From positions 1,364,001-1,428,000 of the forward strand of contig NZ_VIWX01000001.1 of NCBI RefSeq assembly GCF_007829955.1: 64,000 nucleotides of DNA. The letters run 5' to 3'. Source of the DNA: Saccharopolyspora dendranthemae. GTDB lineage: Bacteria; Actinomycetota; Actinomycetes; Mycobacteriales; Pseudonocardiaceae. The position numbers and the translations under genes are program-made. This document shows positions 8,151 through 16,168 of the stretch, piece by piece (positions within the stretch are counted from its first letter, which is position 1; every line of letters begins with the position of its first letter). The notes under the pieces were generated by a model. The model worked only from the letters and a program-made list of their open reading frames with translations. It ran no database searches and was not told the origin of the DNA.

Positions 8151-9344
8151 ATGGGCGTCAACTTGGATCCTGGGGTTCTGCTGTACCCGCGGCTCCGGAA
8201 ATCACCGTTCTTCTACGCGTCGCGGCAGCACGGCGTGGGGATGTACAGCGTGTACAACCACACGTACCACCCGAGGCACTACGGGGATCCGGTCGGCGAG
8301 TACTGGGCGCTGCTGGAAGGCGTGACGCTGTGGGACGTCGGCGTCGAGCGCCAGGTGGAGATCACCGGGCCGGACGCGTTCGAGTTCACCAACATGCTCG
8401 TGCCCCGCGACCTCACCAAGTGCAAGGTCGGTCAGTGCAAGTACGTGTTCGTCACCGGGACCGACGGCGGGATCCTCAACGACCCGGTGCTGCTGCGCCT
8501 CGGCGAGAACCACTTCTGGCTCTCGCTGGCCGACAGCGACGTGCTCCTGTGGGCCAAGGCGCTCGCCCACGGCCTCGGCATGAACGTGGACGTCCGCGAG
8601 CCGGACGTCGGACCGGTGCAGGTCCAGGGCCCGAAGTCGGGCGAGGTGATGGCCGACCTGTTCGGCGAGTCCATCTTGGACATCCCCTATTACTACGCGG
8701 TGCAACGAGAGCTCGCGGGCATGCAGGTGATCGTCTCCCGCACCGGCTACACCGCGGAGCTCGGCTACGAGATCTACCTGCACCACGCCTCCCGCGACGG
8801 CGTGCGGCTGTGGGACGCGATCTGGGAGGCGGGCGAGCCGCACGGCCTCACCGTGATCGGCCCCTGCCACATCCGCCGGATCGAAGCCGGGATCCTGTCG
8901 TGGGGCTGCGACATCACGGCCGAGACCAACCCGTTCGAGGCCGGCTACGGCTTCGAGAAGACGTGGATGGTCGACCTCGACCAGGAAGCGGACTTCCTCG
9001 GCAAGGAGGCGCTGCGCCGCATCAAGCAGGAGGGCGTCGGCCGCAAGCTCGTGGGCGTGCGCATCGACGGGCCGAGCGTCGGGTCGTTCAACGACGGCGC
9101 GATGATCGACTTCTTCGACGTGCACGACCCGCACGGGCTGCGCATCGGCGAAGTCACCTCGGCGGCCCGTTCCCCGCGCTTGGACGCCAACATCGGTTAC
9201 GCGATGGTGCCGATCGCCTACCAGGAGCCCGGCACCGAGCTCGTCGTGCACACCCAGCACGGCCCGCAGCAGGCCGTCGTGTCCGAGAAGCCCTTCCTGG
9301 ACCCGACCAAGGACATCCCCAAGCGCTTGACGCGCAGCGCGTGA
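8151..9344 (+). CDS. GcvT-family tetrahydrofolate-dependent demethylase, DmdA-like
   Basis: A 397-residue GcvT-fold protein with a strong GGAGGAG ribosome binding site before ATG 8151. The order of motifs (YSVYNHTY, LWDVGVERQVEITG, LTKCKVGQCKY, GGILNDPVLLRLGENHFWLS, LADSDVLLW, VGPVQVQGPKSGEVM) is much closer, as I recall it, to dimethylsulfoniopropionate demethylase DmdA than to the glycine-cleavage T protein. Proteins of this clade move a methyl or methylene group from S-, N- or O-methyl donors to tetrahydrofolate. Immediately downstream are a methylenetetrahydrofolate reductase-like gene (10 bases away) and fhs, as expected for recycling methyl-tetrahydrofolate. The substrate is unknown; DMSP, betaine derivatives and methoxy-aromatics are all open. 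Confidence 0.85.
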   Translation: MGVNLDPGVLLYPRLRKSPFFYASRQHGVGMYSVYNHTYHPRHYGDPVGEYWALLEGVTLWDVGVERQVEITGPDAFEFTNMLVPRDLTKCKVGQCKYVFVTGTDGGILNDPVLLRLGENHFWLSLADSDVLLWAKALAHGLGMNVDVREPDVGPVQVQGPKSGEVMADLFGESILDIPYYYAVQRELAGMQVIVSRTGYTAELGYEIYLHHASRDGVRLWDAIWEAGEPHGLTVIGPCHIRRIEAGILSWGCDITAETNPFEAGYGFEKTWMVDLDQEADFLGKEALRRIKQEGVGRKLVGVRIDGPSVGSFNDGAMIDFFDVHDPHGLRIGEVTSAARSPRLDANIGYAMVPIAYQEPGTELVVHTQHGPQQAVVSEKPFLDPTKDIPKRLTRSA

Positions 9345-9354
9345 AGGGGGCGAG

Positions 9355-10191
9355 ATGGCATCAGAGCTGCGGCGATCACTCGACCGGATGCGCTACGAGG
9401 TGCTCCCGGTCGGTGACGCCCACGTCGAGGAGCTCGAACCCGGCAGCACGGTGACGGTGACCGCCTCGCCCGCCAAGGGCATCGGGCCGACCCTCGACAC
9501 CGCCGAGCGGCTGGCCGCGAGAGGTCTGCACGCGGTGCCGCACCTGGCCGCCCGGTCGATCCGCGATCGCGCGCACCTCGCGTGGGTGCTGGACCGGCTC
9601 GACGCGGCCGGGGTGAGCGAGGTGTTCACCATTGCCGGGGACTCCACCCGGCCGCTCGGCGAGTTCGCCGACTCCCTCTCCCTGCTGCGCGCGATGGAGC
9701 GGATGGGGCGACTGCCCTCCCGCATCGGCGTGGCGGGGTACCCGGAACGTCACGCGCTCATCACTGACGAATGCGCCATTCGGGCGTTGTCGGATAAATC
9801 GGTCTACGCCGACTACGTGGTTTCGCAAATCACGTTCGACCCTCGCACGATCGCCGACTGGGCCCGTGACGTGCGGCTTCGCGGAGTGCGAGCACCCGTG
9901 TACGTGGGAGCGCCCGGGGTGGTGGACGCACGCCGACTGTTGCGCATCGCGATGCGGATCGGGTTGGGTGAGTCGACGCGGTTCCTGCGAAAGCAGTACG
10001 ACGCGGTCTCGAAGATGCTGGCACGCTACACGCCGGAGGACCTGTTCGACGAGCTGTCCACGCAGCTGACCGACCCCGACTCGCCGATCGCCGGCTGGCA
10101 CCTGTTCACCTTCAACGAGGTCACCAAGACGGTGCGGTGGCGCGACGATCTGGCGGCCCGGCTGTCCGGCTACGCGGACCGCCCGGCGTGA
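9355..10191 (+). CDS. methylenetetrahydrofolate reductase-like protein
   Basis: A 278-residue protein of the MetF TIM-barrel family. It shows TVTASPAKGIGPTLDTAERL, HAVPHLAARSI, VFTIAGDSTRPLGEF, RIGVAGYPERHALI, VSQITFDP and VYVGAPGVVD, in the order found in MetF. The enzyme interconverts 5,10-methylene- and 5-methyl-tetrahydrofolate with FAD. It starts 10 bases after the DmdA-like gene and is followed by fhs, so it probably works in the oxidative direction, turning methyl-tetrahydrofolate made by the demethylase into methylene-tetrahydrofolate. That direction is an inference from the gene order. It differs enough from canonical MetF that a housekeeping methionine role seems less likely. Confidence 0.82.
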   Translation: MASELRRSLDRMRYEVLPVGDAHVEELEPGSTVTVTASPAKGIGPTLDTAERLAARGLHAVPHLAARSIRDRAHLAWVLDRLDAAGVSEVFTIAGDSTRPLGEFADSLSLLRAMERMGRLPSRIGVAGYPERHALITDECAIRALSDKSVYADYVVSQITFDPRTIADWARDVRLRGVRAPVYVGAPGVVDARRLLRIAMRIGLGESTRFLRKQYDAVSKMLARYTPEDLFDELSTQLTDPDSPIAGWHLFTFNEVTKTVRWRDDLAARLSGYADRPA

Positions 10192-10217
10192 CCGACCACC
10201 TCGCAGGAGGTTCTGGC

Positions 10218-11915
10218 ATGACCATCCCGTCCGATTTGGACATTTCCCGTGCGACGGAGCTGCGCCCGATGGACGACATCGCGGGGCAGCTGGGCATCGG
10301 GGAACACCTGCTGGAGCCCTACGGGCGCAACGTCGCGAAGATCTCGCTCGACGCGATCGACGAGCTCTCCGACCGCCCGCGCTCGCGCTACGTCGTGGTC
10401 TCGGCCATCACCCCCACTCCGCTGGGCGAGGGCAAGACGACCACGACCGTCGGCCTCGGGCAGGCGCTCAACCACATCGGCAAGCGCTCGACCGTCGCCG
10501 TCCGGCAGCCCTCGATGGGCCCGACCTTCGGCATCAAGGGCGGCGCGGCAGGCGGCGGGTACAGCCAGGTGGTGCCGATGGAGGCGCTGAACCTGCACCT
10601 CACCGGCGACATGCACGCGGTCACCGCGGCGCACAACCTGCTGTCGGCGATGGTCGACAACCACCTGCACAAGGGCAACGCGCTGGGCATCGATCCGCAC
10701 CGGATCACCTGGCGCCGGGTGCTCGACGTCAACGACCGCGACCTGCGCAACATCGTCTCCGGGCTCGGCGGCAAGGTCGACGGCGGACCGCGGCAGACCG
10801 GTTTCGACATCACCGCCGCCAGCGAGGTGATGGCCGTGCTGGCGCTGTCGACGTCGCTGGCCGACCTGCGCAGGCGCCTCGGGCGCATCGTCGTCGGCTA
10901 CACCCCCGACGGCGAGCCGATCACGGCCGAGCAGCTCAAGGCCGCGGGCGCGATGGCCGTGATCATGCGCGACGCGCTCAAGCCGAACCTCATGCAGACC
11001 ACCGAGAACACGCCGGTGCTGGTGCACGCCGGGCCGTTCGGCAACATCGCGCACGGCAACTCCTCGATCGTCGCCGACCTGGTGGGCAGCCGCTGCACCG
11101 ACTACCTCATCACCGAGGCCGGTTTCGGCGCCGACATGGGCGCCGAGCGCTTCTTCAACATCAAGTGCCGCACCTCCGGCCTGCAGCCGGACGCCGCCGT
11201 GCTGGTGGCGACGGTCCGCGCGCTCAAGGCTCACTCCGGGCGCTACAAGGTGGTCGCGGGCAAGCCGTTGCCGCCGGAGATGCTGGAGGAGAACCCGGAG
11301 GACGTGTTCGCCGGGGCCGACAACCTGCGCAAGCAGATCGACAACATCCGGCTGCACGGCGTCTCGCCCGTGGTGGCGATCAACGCCTTCCCGAGCGACT
11401 TCACCAGCGAGCACGAGGCGATCCGCCAGATCGCCGAAGCTGAGGGCGCGCACGTGGCGGTCAGCAACCACTTCACCGAGGGCGGCAAGGGCGGCACCGA
11501 GCTCGCCGAGGCCGTCGTCGCGGCGTGCGAGGAACCGGCCGGATTCCAGGTCCTCTACCCGGACGAGGCCGACCTGCGGACCAAGATCGAGACGATCGCG
11601 ACCAAGGTCTACGGCGCGGAGGCCGTCAGCTACGCACCGGCGGCCGCCAAGTCCATCGACAGCTACGAGGCCAACGGTTACGGCGACCTGCCGGTCTGCA
11701 TCGCCAAGACCCACCTCTCGCTGAGCTCCGACCCGTCGCTGCTGGGCGCGCCCACCGGCTGGACGTTGCCGGTGCGCGAGGTCCGGGCGTCGGTCGGTGC
11801 GGGCTTCGTCTACCCGATCTGCGGTGACATGCGGACGATGCCGGGACTCGGCTCGCACCCGCAGGCCGAATCCATCGACCTCGACGCCGAGGGCAACATC
11901 ACCGGTCTGATGTGA
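10218..11915 (+). CDS. fhs: formate-tetrahydrofolate ligase
   Basis: A 565-residue protein, the usual length for this enzyme. Residues 65-76 (TPTPLGEGKTTT) are the family's ATP-binding loop, and GPTFGIKGGAAGGGYSQV, HLTGDMHAVTAAHNLL and FGNIAHGNSS are further signatures. ATG 10218 follows a GCAGGAGG ribosome binding site. It catalyses ATP-dependent interconversion of formate plus tetrahydrofolate and 10-formyl-tetrahydrofolate. At the end of a demethylation operon it can release excess C1 as formate with ATP gain, or feed formate into C1 pools. It is followed after one base by cutC. Confidence 0.97.
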   Translation: MTIPSDLDISRATELRPMDDIAGQLGIGEHLLEPYGRNVAKISLDAIDELSDRPRSRYVVVSAITPTPLGEGKTTTTVGLGQALNHIGKRSTVAVRQPSMGPTFGIKGGAAGGGYSQVVPMEALNLHLTGDMHAVTAAHNLLSAMVDNHLHKGNALGIDPHRITWRRVLDVNDRDLRNIVSGLGGKVDGGPRQTGFDITAASEVMAVLALSTSLADLRRRLGRIVVGYTPDGEPITAEQLKAAGAMAVIMRDALKPNLMQTTENTPVLVHAGPFGNIAHGNSSIVADLVGSRCTDYLITEAGFGADMGAERFFNIKCRTSGLQPDAAVLVATVRALKAHSGRYKVVAGKPLPPEMLEENPEDVFAGADNLRKQIDNIRLHGVSPVVAINAFPSDFTSEHEAIRQIAEAEGAHVAVSNHFTEGGKGGTELAEAVVAACEEPAGFQVLYPDEADLRTKIETIATKVYGAEAVSYAPAAAKSIDSYEANGYGDLPVCIAKTHLSLSSDPSLLGAPTGWTLPVREVRASVGAGFVYPICGDMRTMPGLGSHPQAESIDLDAEGNITGLM

Positions 11916-11916
11916 C

Positions 11917-12627
11917 GTGCGCGTCGAGATCAGCACCGACAGCGCGGACGGTGCGGTGGCCGCGGATCGCCTCGGGGCCGACCGGATCGAGCTGTGCTCG
12001 GCCGGGGCGCTGGGCGGTCTGACGCCCGGGCCGGGCCTGCTGTCCGAGGTGCTGCGGCGGTGCCGCGGCAGCGAGGTGCACGTGCTGATCCGGCCGCGGG
12101 AGGGCGGGTTCTGCTACTCGCCCGCCGAAGTGGCCGCGATGCGCGCCGACGTCCGGCACGCCGTGTCCGCGGGAGCGGCCGGCGTGGTCGTCGGCGCGCT
12201 CGACGCCCAGCACCGGCTCGACGTCGCCTGTCTCGGCGAGCTCATCGCCGAGGCGGGCGACGTCCCGGTCGCCCTGCACCGCGCCGTCGACGTCTGCCGG
12301 GACCCGGTCGCGGCGGTGCGCACCGCCGCGGAGCTGGGCGTCCGCCGGATCCTCACCTCCGGCGGCGCCGAGCGCGCGGAGGACGGCGTCCCCGTCCTGC
12401 GCAGGATGGCCGAGGCCGCAGGCGAGCACCTCGCGCTGACCGCCTGCGGCGGGATCCGCCCGCACAACGCGCGCACCATCGCCGAGGCCACCGGGATCGG
12501 TGAGATCCACGCGGCACCGCGGCTTTCCGTCCGCGGTCCCGGTGGCGCGGTCGACTTCGGCCCGCACACCGCGCTCGACGAGCGCACCACGCGCGAGCTC
12601 ATCGCCGTGGCCCACCGGGATTCCTGA
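11917..12627 (+). CDS. cutC: CutC family protein
   Basis: A 236-residue TIM-barrel protein matching Cut[31 protein letters not shown] start, [49 protein letters not shown]. CutC was first linked to copper homeostasis in E. coli, but that role has been questioned and the enzyme activity is not established. GTG 11917 begins one base after the fhs stop, so it is probably translationally coupled and part of the same operon. No metal-binding cysteine cluster is evident. The call is firm at family level only. Confidence 0.9.
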   Translation: MRVEISTDSADGAVAADRLGADRIELCSAGALGGLTPGPGLLSEVLRRCRGSEVHVLIRPREGGFCYSPAEVAAMRADVRHAVSAGAAGVVVGALDAQHRLDVACLGELIAEAGDVPVALHRAVDVCRDPVAAVRTAAELGVRRILTSGGAERAEDGVPVLRRMAEAAGEHLALTACGGIRPHNARTIAEATGIGEIHAAPRLSVRGPGGAVDFGPHTALDERTTRELIAVAHRDS

Positions 12628-12664
12628 GAGCGAGGCCGCGCGAGGACCGCTTAGGGTTGCCCGC

Positions 12665-13000
12665 ATGGGAATCGTCCGGTCCGTGGTGCTGTTCGTGCTG
12701 GCCGCCATCGCCGAGATCGGCGGGGCGTGGCTGGTGTGGCAAGGCGTGCGGGAGCAGCGCGGACTGCTGTGGATGGGCGCGGGCGTCCTCGCGCTCGGCA
12801 TCTACGGCTTCGTCGCCACGCTGCAGCCGGACGCGCACTTCGGCCGGATCCTGGCCGCCTACGGCGGGGTGTTCGTGGCCGGCTCGTTGGTGTGGGCCGT
12901 GCTGCTCGACGGCTTCCGCCCGGATCGCTGGGACATCATCGGCGCGCTGATCTGCCTGGTGGGCGTCGGCGTGATCATGTACGCGCCGCGACCGCTCTGA
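12665..13000 (+). CDS. UPF0060 (YnfA-like) membrane protein
   Basis: A 111-residue protein with four hydrophobic segments. The motifs [48 protein letters not shown] (central part) and [27 protein letters not shown] are typical of UPF0060/YnfA, which resembles the small multidrug resistance fold. Its transport substrate is not known. It ends two bases before the convergent monooxygenase gene, with no terminator hairpin visible between them. Confidence 0.93.
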   Translation: MGIVRSVVLFVLAAIAEIGGAWLVWQGVREQRGLLWMGAGVLALGIYGFVATLQPDAHFGRILAAYGGVFVAGSLVWAVLLDGFRPDRWDIIGALICLVGVGVIMYAPRPL

Positions 13001-13001
13001 G

Positions 13002-14177
13002 CTACACGCGGGCGTCGCGCCGCAGCTCGGTGATCAGAGCCGTCGACTTGCCCGCCAGCAGCGCCGCGACGTACCGGTCGAGCACCGGCAGGCCCGCCAG
13101 GCGCAACGTCGCTCGGCGCAGCCGGAGCTGCAGCGCCGAGGCGGGCAGGAACCAGCGGGCGGCTTTCCGGCCGGTCAGCTGCTTGTCCTCGACGACCGGG
13201 CGCCACATCCGCTCGTAGTCGGCCAGCGCCTCGGGGATCGAATCCGCCCGCGCCAGGCGGTCGGCGAGGACGTACGCCCCGGCGATCGCCAGCGACGCGC
13301 CCTGGCCGGCCAGCAGCGAGACCGCGTACCCGGCATCGCCGAGCAGCACGATGCGCCCGCTGCTCCACGAGGGCATTCGGACCTGCGCGACCTGGTCGTA
13401 GTAGATCCCCGATTCCGGGCACTTCGCCAGCGCCTCCGGCACCACCCACCCCATGCCGCCGTAGGTCTCGCGCACCGCCGATCGGAAGTCGTCCGGCAGC
13501 GCGGGATCCGGGGTGCGGTGAACGGCGAAGGCCGCGACCCGGTCGCCGGCGAGCCCGTAGAAGCCCATCTGCCTGCCCACGGTGTCGGTGAGGCAGAACC
13601 GGTCGGCCACCTCCCGGTGGATCTCCGGCGAGTCGAACGTGAACGCGGCGGTGTGAAAACCCATGTGGTGCGCGAACCGGGTCTCCTCGCCGAAGACCAG
13701 CCGCCGCACGCTGGAGTGGATGCCGTCGGCGCCCACCAGCAGGTCCGCGTCCACTTCCTGGCCGTCGGAGAGCTCGACGCGGACACCGCCGTCGTGCTCG
13801 TCGACTCCGATCACCCGCACCCCGTACCGCGGCTCGACCCCGGCCGGAAGCGCTTCGCGCAGCACGTCCTCCAGGTCCGGGCGCATGATGCTGCACAGCT
13901 CGCCGTCGGAGAACTGCGCGATGCCCAGCCCCGCGCGGCGCCGGCCGCGCTCGTCGACCAGGCTCATCTCGTCGACCTGGTAGGCGCGGCTGCGGATCGC
14001 GGGTAGCAGCCCCATCTCCCGCGCCGCGTCGTACCCCGGCCCGAAGAAGTCCATCATGTAGCCCTCGGGCCGAGGTCCCGGAGCCCGCTCCACGAGCACG
14101 ACCTCGGCACCGGACTCGGCGACCTGCTTGGCCAGCGCGAGCCCGGCGATACCGGCCCCGCCGATCACGATCTTCAT
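13002..14177 (-). CDS. FAD-dependent aromatic-ring-type monooxygenase
   Basis: A protein of about 391 residues of the PHBH-type flavin monooxygenase family. It has the GGAGIAG nucleotide-binding motif near the N-terminus, a DG motif (LLVGADGIHSSVRRLVFG) in the middle and the GDAGYAVSLLAGQGASLAI FAD-binding motif late. ATG 14177 is preferred over GTG 14183 because the GGAGGAG site is 7 bases from 14177. The gene starts just after the TetR stop, so the two are coupled, and TetR probably controls this oxygenase. Proteins of this kind hydroxylate aromatic or polyketide-like compounds with NAD(P)H, often for detoxification. The substrate is unknown. Confidence 0.9.
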   Translation of the reverse strand: MKIVIGGAGIAGLALAKQVAESGAEVVLVERAPGPRPEGYMMDFFGPGYDAAREMGLLPAIRSRAYQVDEMSLVDERGRRRAGLGIAQFSDGELCSIMRPDLEDVLREALPAGVEPRYGVRVIGVDEHDGGVRVELSDGQEVDADLLVGADGIHSSVRRLVFGEETRFAHHMGFHTAAFTFDSPEIHREVADRFCLTDTVGRQMGFYGLAGDRVAAFAVHRTPDPALPDDFRSAVRETYGGMGWVVPEALAKCPESGIYYDQVAQVRMPSWSSGRIVLLGDAGYAVSLLAGQGASLAIAGAYVLADRLARADSIPEALADYERMWRPVVEDKQLTGRKAARWFLPASALQLRLRRATLRLAGLPVLDRYVAALLAGKSTALITELRRDARV

Positions 14178-14179
14178 CG

Positions 14180-14749
14180 TCACTCCTCCCCGGGGACCAA
14201 TCTCCCCAGCACGTCGGCCACGGCCCGGGTCTCCGGGCCTTCGGCGAGAGCCCGGTGCAGCAGCAGGCCGTCGATCGCGGCGGCCAGCACCGCCGCCGTC
14301 GCGTCGGGTTCGGGCACGTCGTGGGCCGCGAGCAGTGCACCGACGCCGTCCCGGAAGCGCCTCAGCTCGGCCCCGATCCGCTCGCGCAGCCCCGCATCAC
14401 GGGTCGCGGCCAGGTACGCCTCGAGGAAGACCATCGAGGTCGGGTCGTCGCCGGAGTACTCGGCGACCGAGGCGACCATCGCCCTGACCGTCGAAGCCGG
14501 GTCACCGCCCTCGCCGACCTGCTCCTCGGACGCGGCGAGAACCTGCCGCATCAGCCCCAGAACGGCCTCGTTGAGCAGCTCCGCCATCGACGGGAAGTGG
14601 TAGTGCACGACGCTCGGCGTCACCCCCGCCCGCTCGGCGAGAACGCGCGTGCTCACCGCGGTCCAGCCGCGCTCGGGGATCAGCTCGACCGCTGCGGTCA
14701 GCAACCGCTGCCGGACCTCGCGCCCGCGCTCCGCCGCAGGTGAACTCAT
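14180..14749 (-). CDS. TetR-family transcriptional regulator
   Basis: A 189-residue regulator from ATG 14749 with a GGAGGG site 7 bases upstream. The N-terminal helix-turn-helix (about residues 12-58: RLLTAAVELIPERGW, VLAERAGVTPSVVHYHF) is canonical. The all-helical C-terminal domain would bind a ligand. It is transcribed first in a two-gene unit with the flavin monooxygenase, whose start is within a few bases of its stop. The simplest reading is a ligand-inducible repressor of that oxygenase and of itself. No operator palindrome stood out upstream. Confidence 0.92.
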   Translation of the reverse strand: MSSPAAERGREVRQRLLTAAVELIPERGWTAVSTRVLAERAGVTPSVVHYHFPSMAELLNEAVLGLMRQVLAASEEQVGEGGDPASTVRAMVASVAEYSGDDPTSMVFLEAYLAATRDAGLRERIGAELRRFRDGVGALLAAHDVPEPDATAAVLAAAIDGLLLHRALAEGPETRAVADVLGRLVPGEE

Positions 14750-14871
14750 CCCGAACCCTCCAGGGCACTCGTCCTGTACGACTGCCCTAATCGTAGCGCG
14801 CGACGAAGCGCGGTTCCAGGGAATTCCGAGGACGACGGGAAGGAGCACCCGTCAGGAGGAGCGGGCGGAGG

Positions 14872-15456
14872 TCACTCCGAGAGGGTGAGCTCCGAGAAGC
14901 GGACCGGGAACCCCGCGCCGTCGGGCGAGGCGCACATGGGACCGGCCTGGGCCGGCACGTCCGGCGGGAAGTAGGCCATGCGGAGGTTGTTGACGGGCTC
15001 GCCGCCCTCGGCGGCGTAGCGGACGTGCACTGCGTCCTCGAAGCGCTCGATCTCGACGGTCACCGACTCGACCTCACCGCAGGCCGCGGTCAGCGGCAGC
15101 ACGCTCCAGTCGGAGTGCTCGCGGGTGACCACCGCCGACAGGTACTGCTCGCCGTCGACGTACTCGATGCCGGTCTTGATCCAGTTGTCCGCGTCGACGC
15201 GCAGCATCAGCCCGGCCTGGTCGTGCTGCTCGCGGTAGTCGCCGAAGAACCTGGCGCGCATCCGGAACTGGGCGCCGACCGGCCGCAGCAGGGCGTGCCC
15301 GGTGTCGCGGGCGAACCCGTAGTGCGTCGTCTGCCAGAAGTCCGTGTCGGTGTCGCTGGTGACGGTCAGACCGGCGTAAGTCAGCCAGTTCGCCGGCTCG
15401 TTGATCCAACGCCACCCGCTGAGCTCGAACAGCGTGAGGTCTTCGGCTTGCTGCAT
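14872..15456 (-). CDS. DUF1349 domain protein
   Basis: A 194-residue protein with the DUF1349 signatures WINEPANW, TDTDFWQTTHYGFARDTGHAL, AGLMLRVDADNWIKTGIEYVDG and a late PPDVPAQAGPMCASPDGAGF. DUF1349 has a concanavalin-like beta-sandwich fold and includes a yeast protein named regulation of enolase 1; its molecular role is unknown. No signal peptide is present. It stands alone between the TetR and UspA genes and is transcribed in the same direction as both. Confidence 0.88.
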   Translation of the reverse strand: MQQAEDLTLFELSGWRWINEPANWLTYAGLTVTSDTDTDFWQTTHYGFARDTGHALLRPVGAQFRMRARFFGDYREQHDQAGLMLRVDADNWIKTGIEYVDGEQYLSAVVTREHSDWSVLPLTAACGEVESVTVEIERFEDAVHVRYAAEGGEPVNNLRMAYFPPDVPAQAGPMCASPDGAGFPVRFSELTLSE

Positions 15457-15595
15457 CGCACACCGCTTTCGCTCGGTCCGCGCGCCGCAGCAGCGGCCCG
15501 CATCCCCCGACGCACACAGTCAGGCACCGAAGAGTACCGGGCGCGGATCAAGACCAGCGGGCACGCCTCGTGAACCCGCCATCACGGGGAGTCGC

Positions 15596-16009
15596 TCAGC
15601 GGACCACCGTGACCGGGCAGGCCACGTGGTGGACGATCTTCATCGCGACCGATCCGACCAGCATCCCGGCGAAGGCTCCGTGGCCCTTGTCGCCGACGAC
15701 CATCAGATCGGCCTGCTTGGAGAGCTTCACGAACTCGTCGACGACCTGGCCCCGGATCAGCCTCGGCCTGATGTCGACGTTCGGGAACTCGGGCTTGACC
15801 TGCTCCACGGTCGAGTCCAGGGCCTGCTGGCCCTGCTTCTGCAGTTCGGTGTCGGGGGACGCCAGGCGGTAGCCGAACTGGACGGGCTGGTGCCAGACGG
15901 TGACCACGTGCAGGATGCCGCCCACCTGCCGCACGTGATCGGCGGCCCAGCGCAGTGCGCGCACCGATTCCTGAGATCCGTCCACTCCGACGACGACGGT
16001 CTGCGGCAT
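15596..16009 (-). CDS. universal stress protein (UspA family)
   Basis: A 137-residue single-domain UspA protein from ATG 16009 with AAGGAG upstream. It begins QTVVVGVDGSQES and ends in LMVVGDKGHGAFAGMLVGSV followed by HHVACPVTVVR, which includes the G-2X-G-9X-G-S ATP-binding motif. Such proteins bind ATP and accumulate in stress or growth arrest. It lies downstream of the helicase gene in the same direction with about 160 bases between them, so it probably has its own promoter. Confidence 0.95.
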   Translation of the reverse strand: MPQTVVVGVDGSQESVRALRWAADHVRQVGGILHVVTVWHQPVQFGYRLASPDTELQKQGQQALDSTVEQVKPEFPNVDIRPRLIRGQVVDEFVKLSKQADLMVVGDKGHGAFAGMLVGSVAMKIVHHVACPVTVVR

Positions 16010-16168
16010 GACGACGCTCCTTCGCACGAGTTGCGGGGATCTTGTCCGGATCGTATTGCGATGCCGGCTTCGGCGCAGCCCCCGAACCGCTGTCAGGACC
16101 GTTTCAGCTCGCGATGTCAGCGGCTGCCCGAGGGACCCGGGACTCGTTTCAGAACGGGTGGGAGCGCC

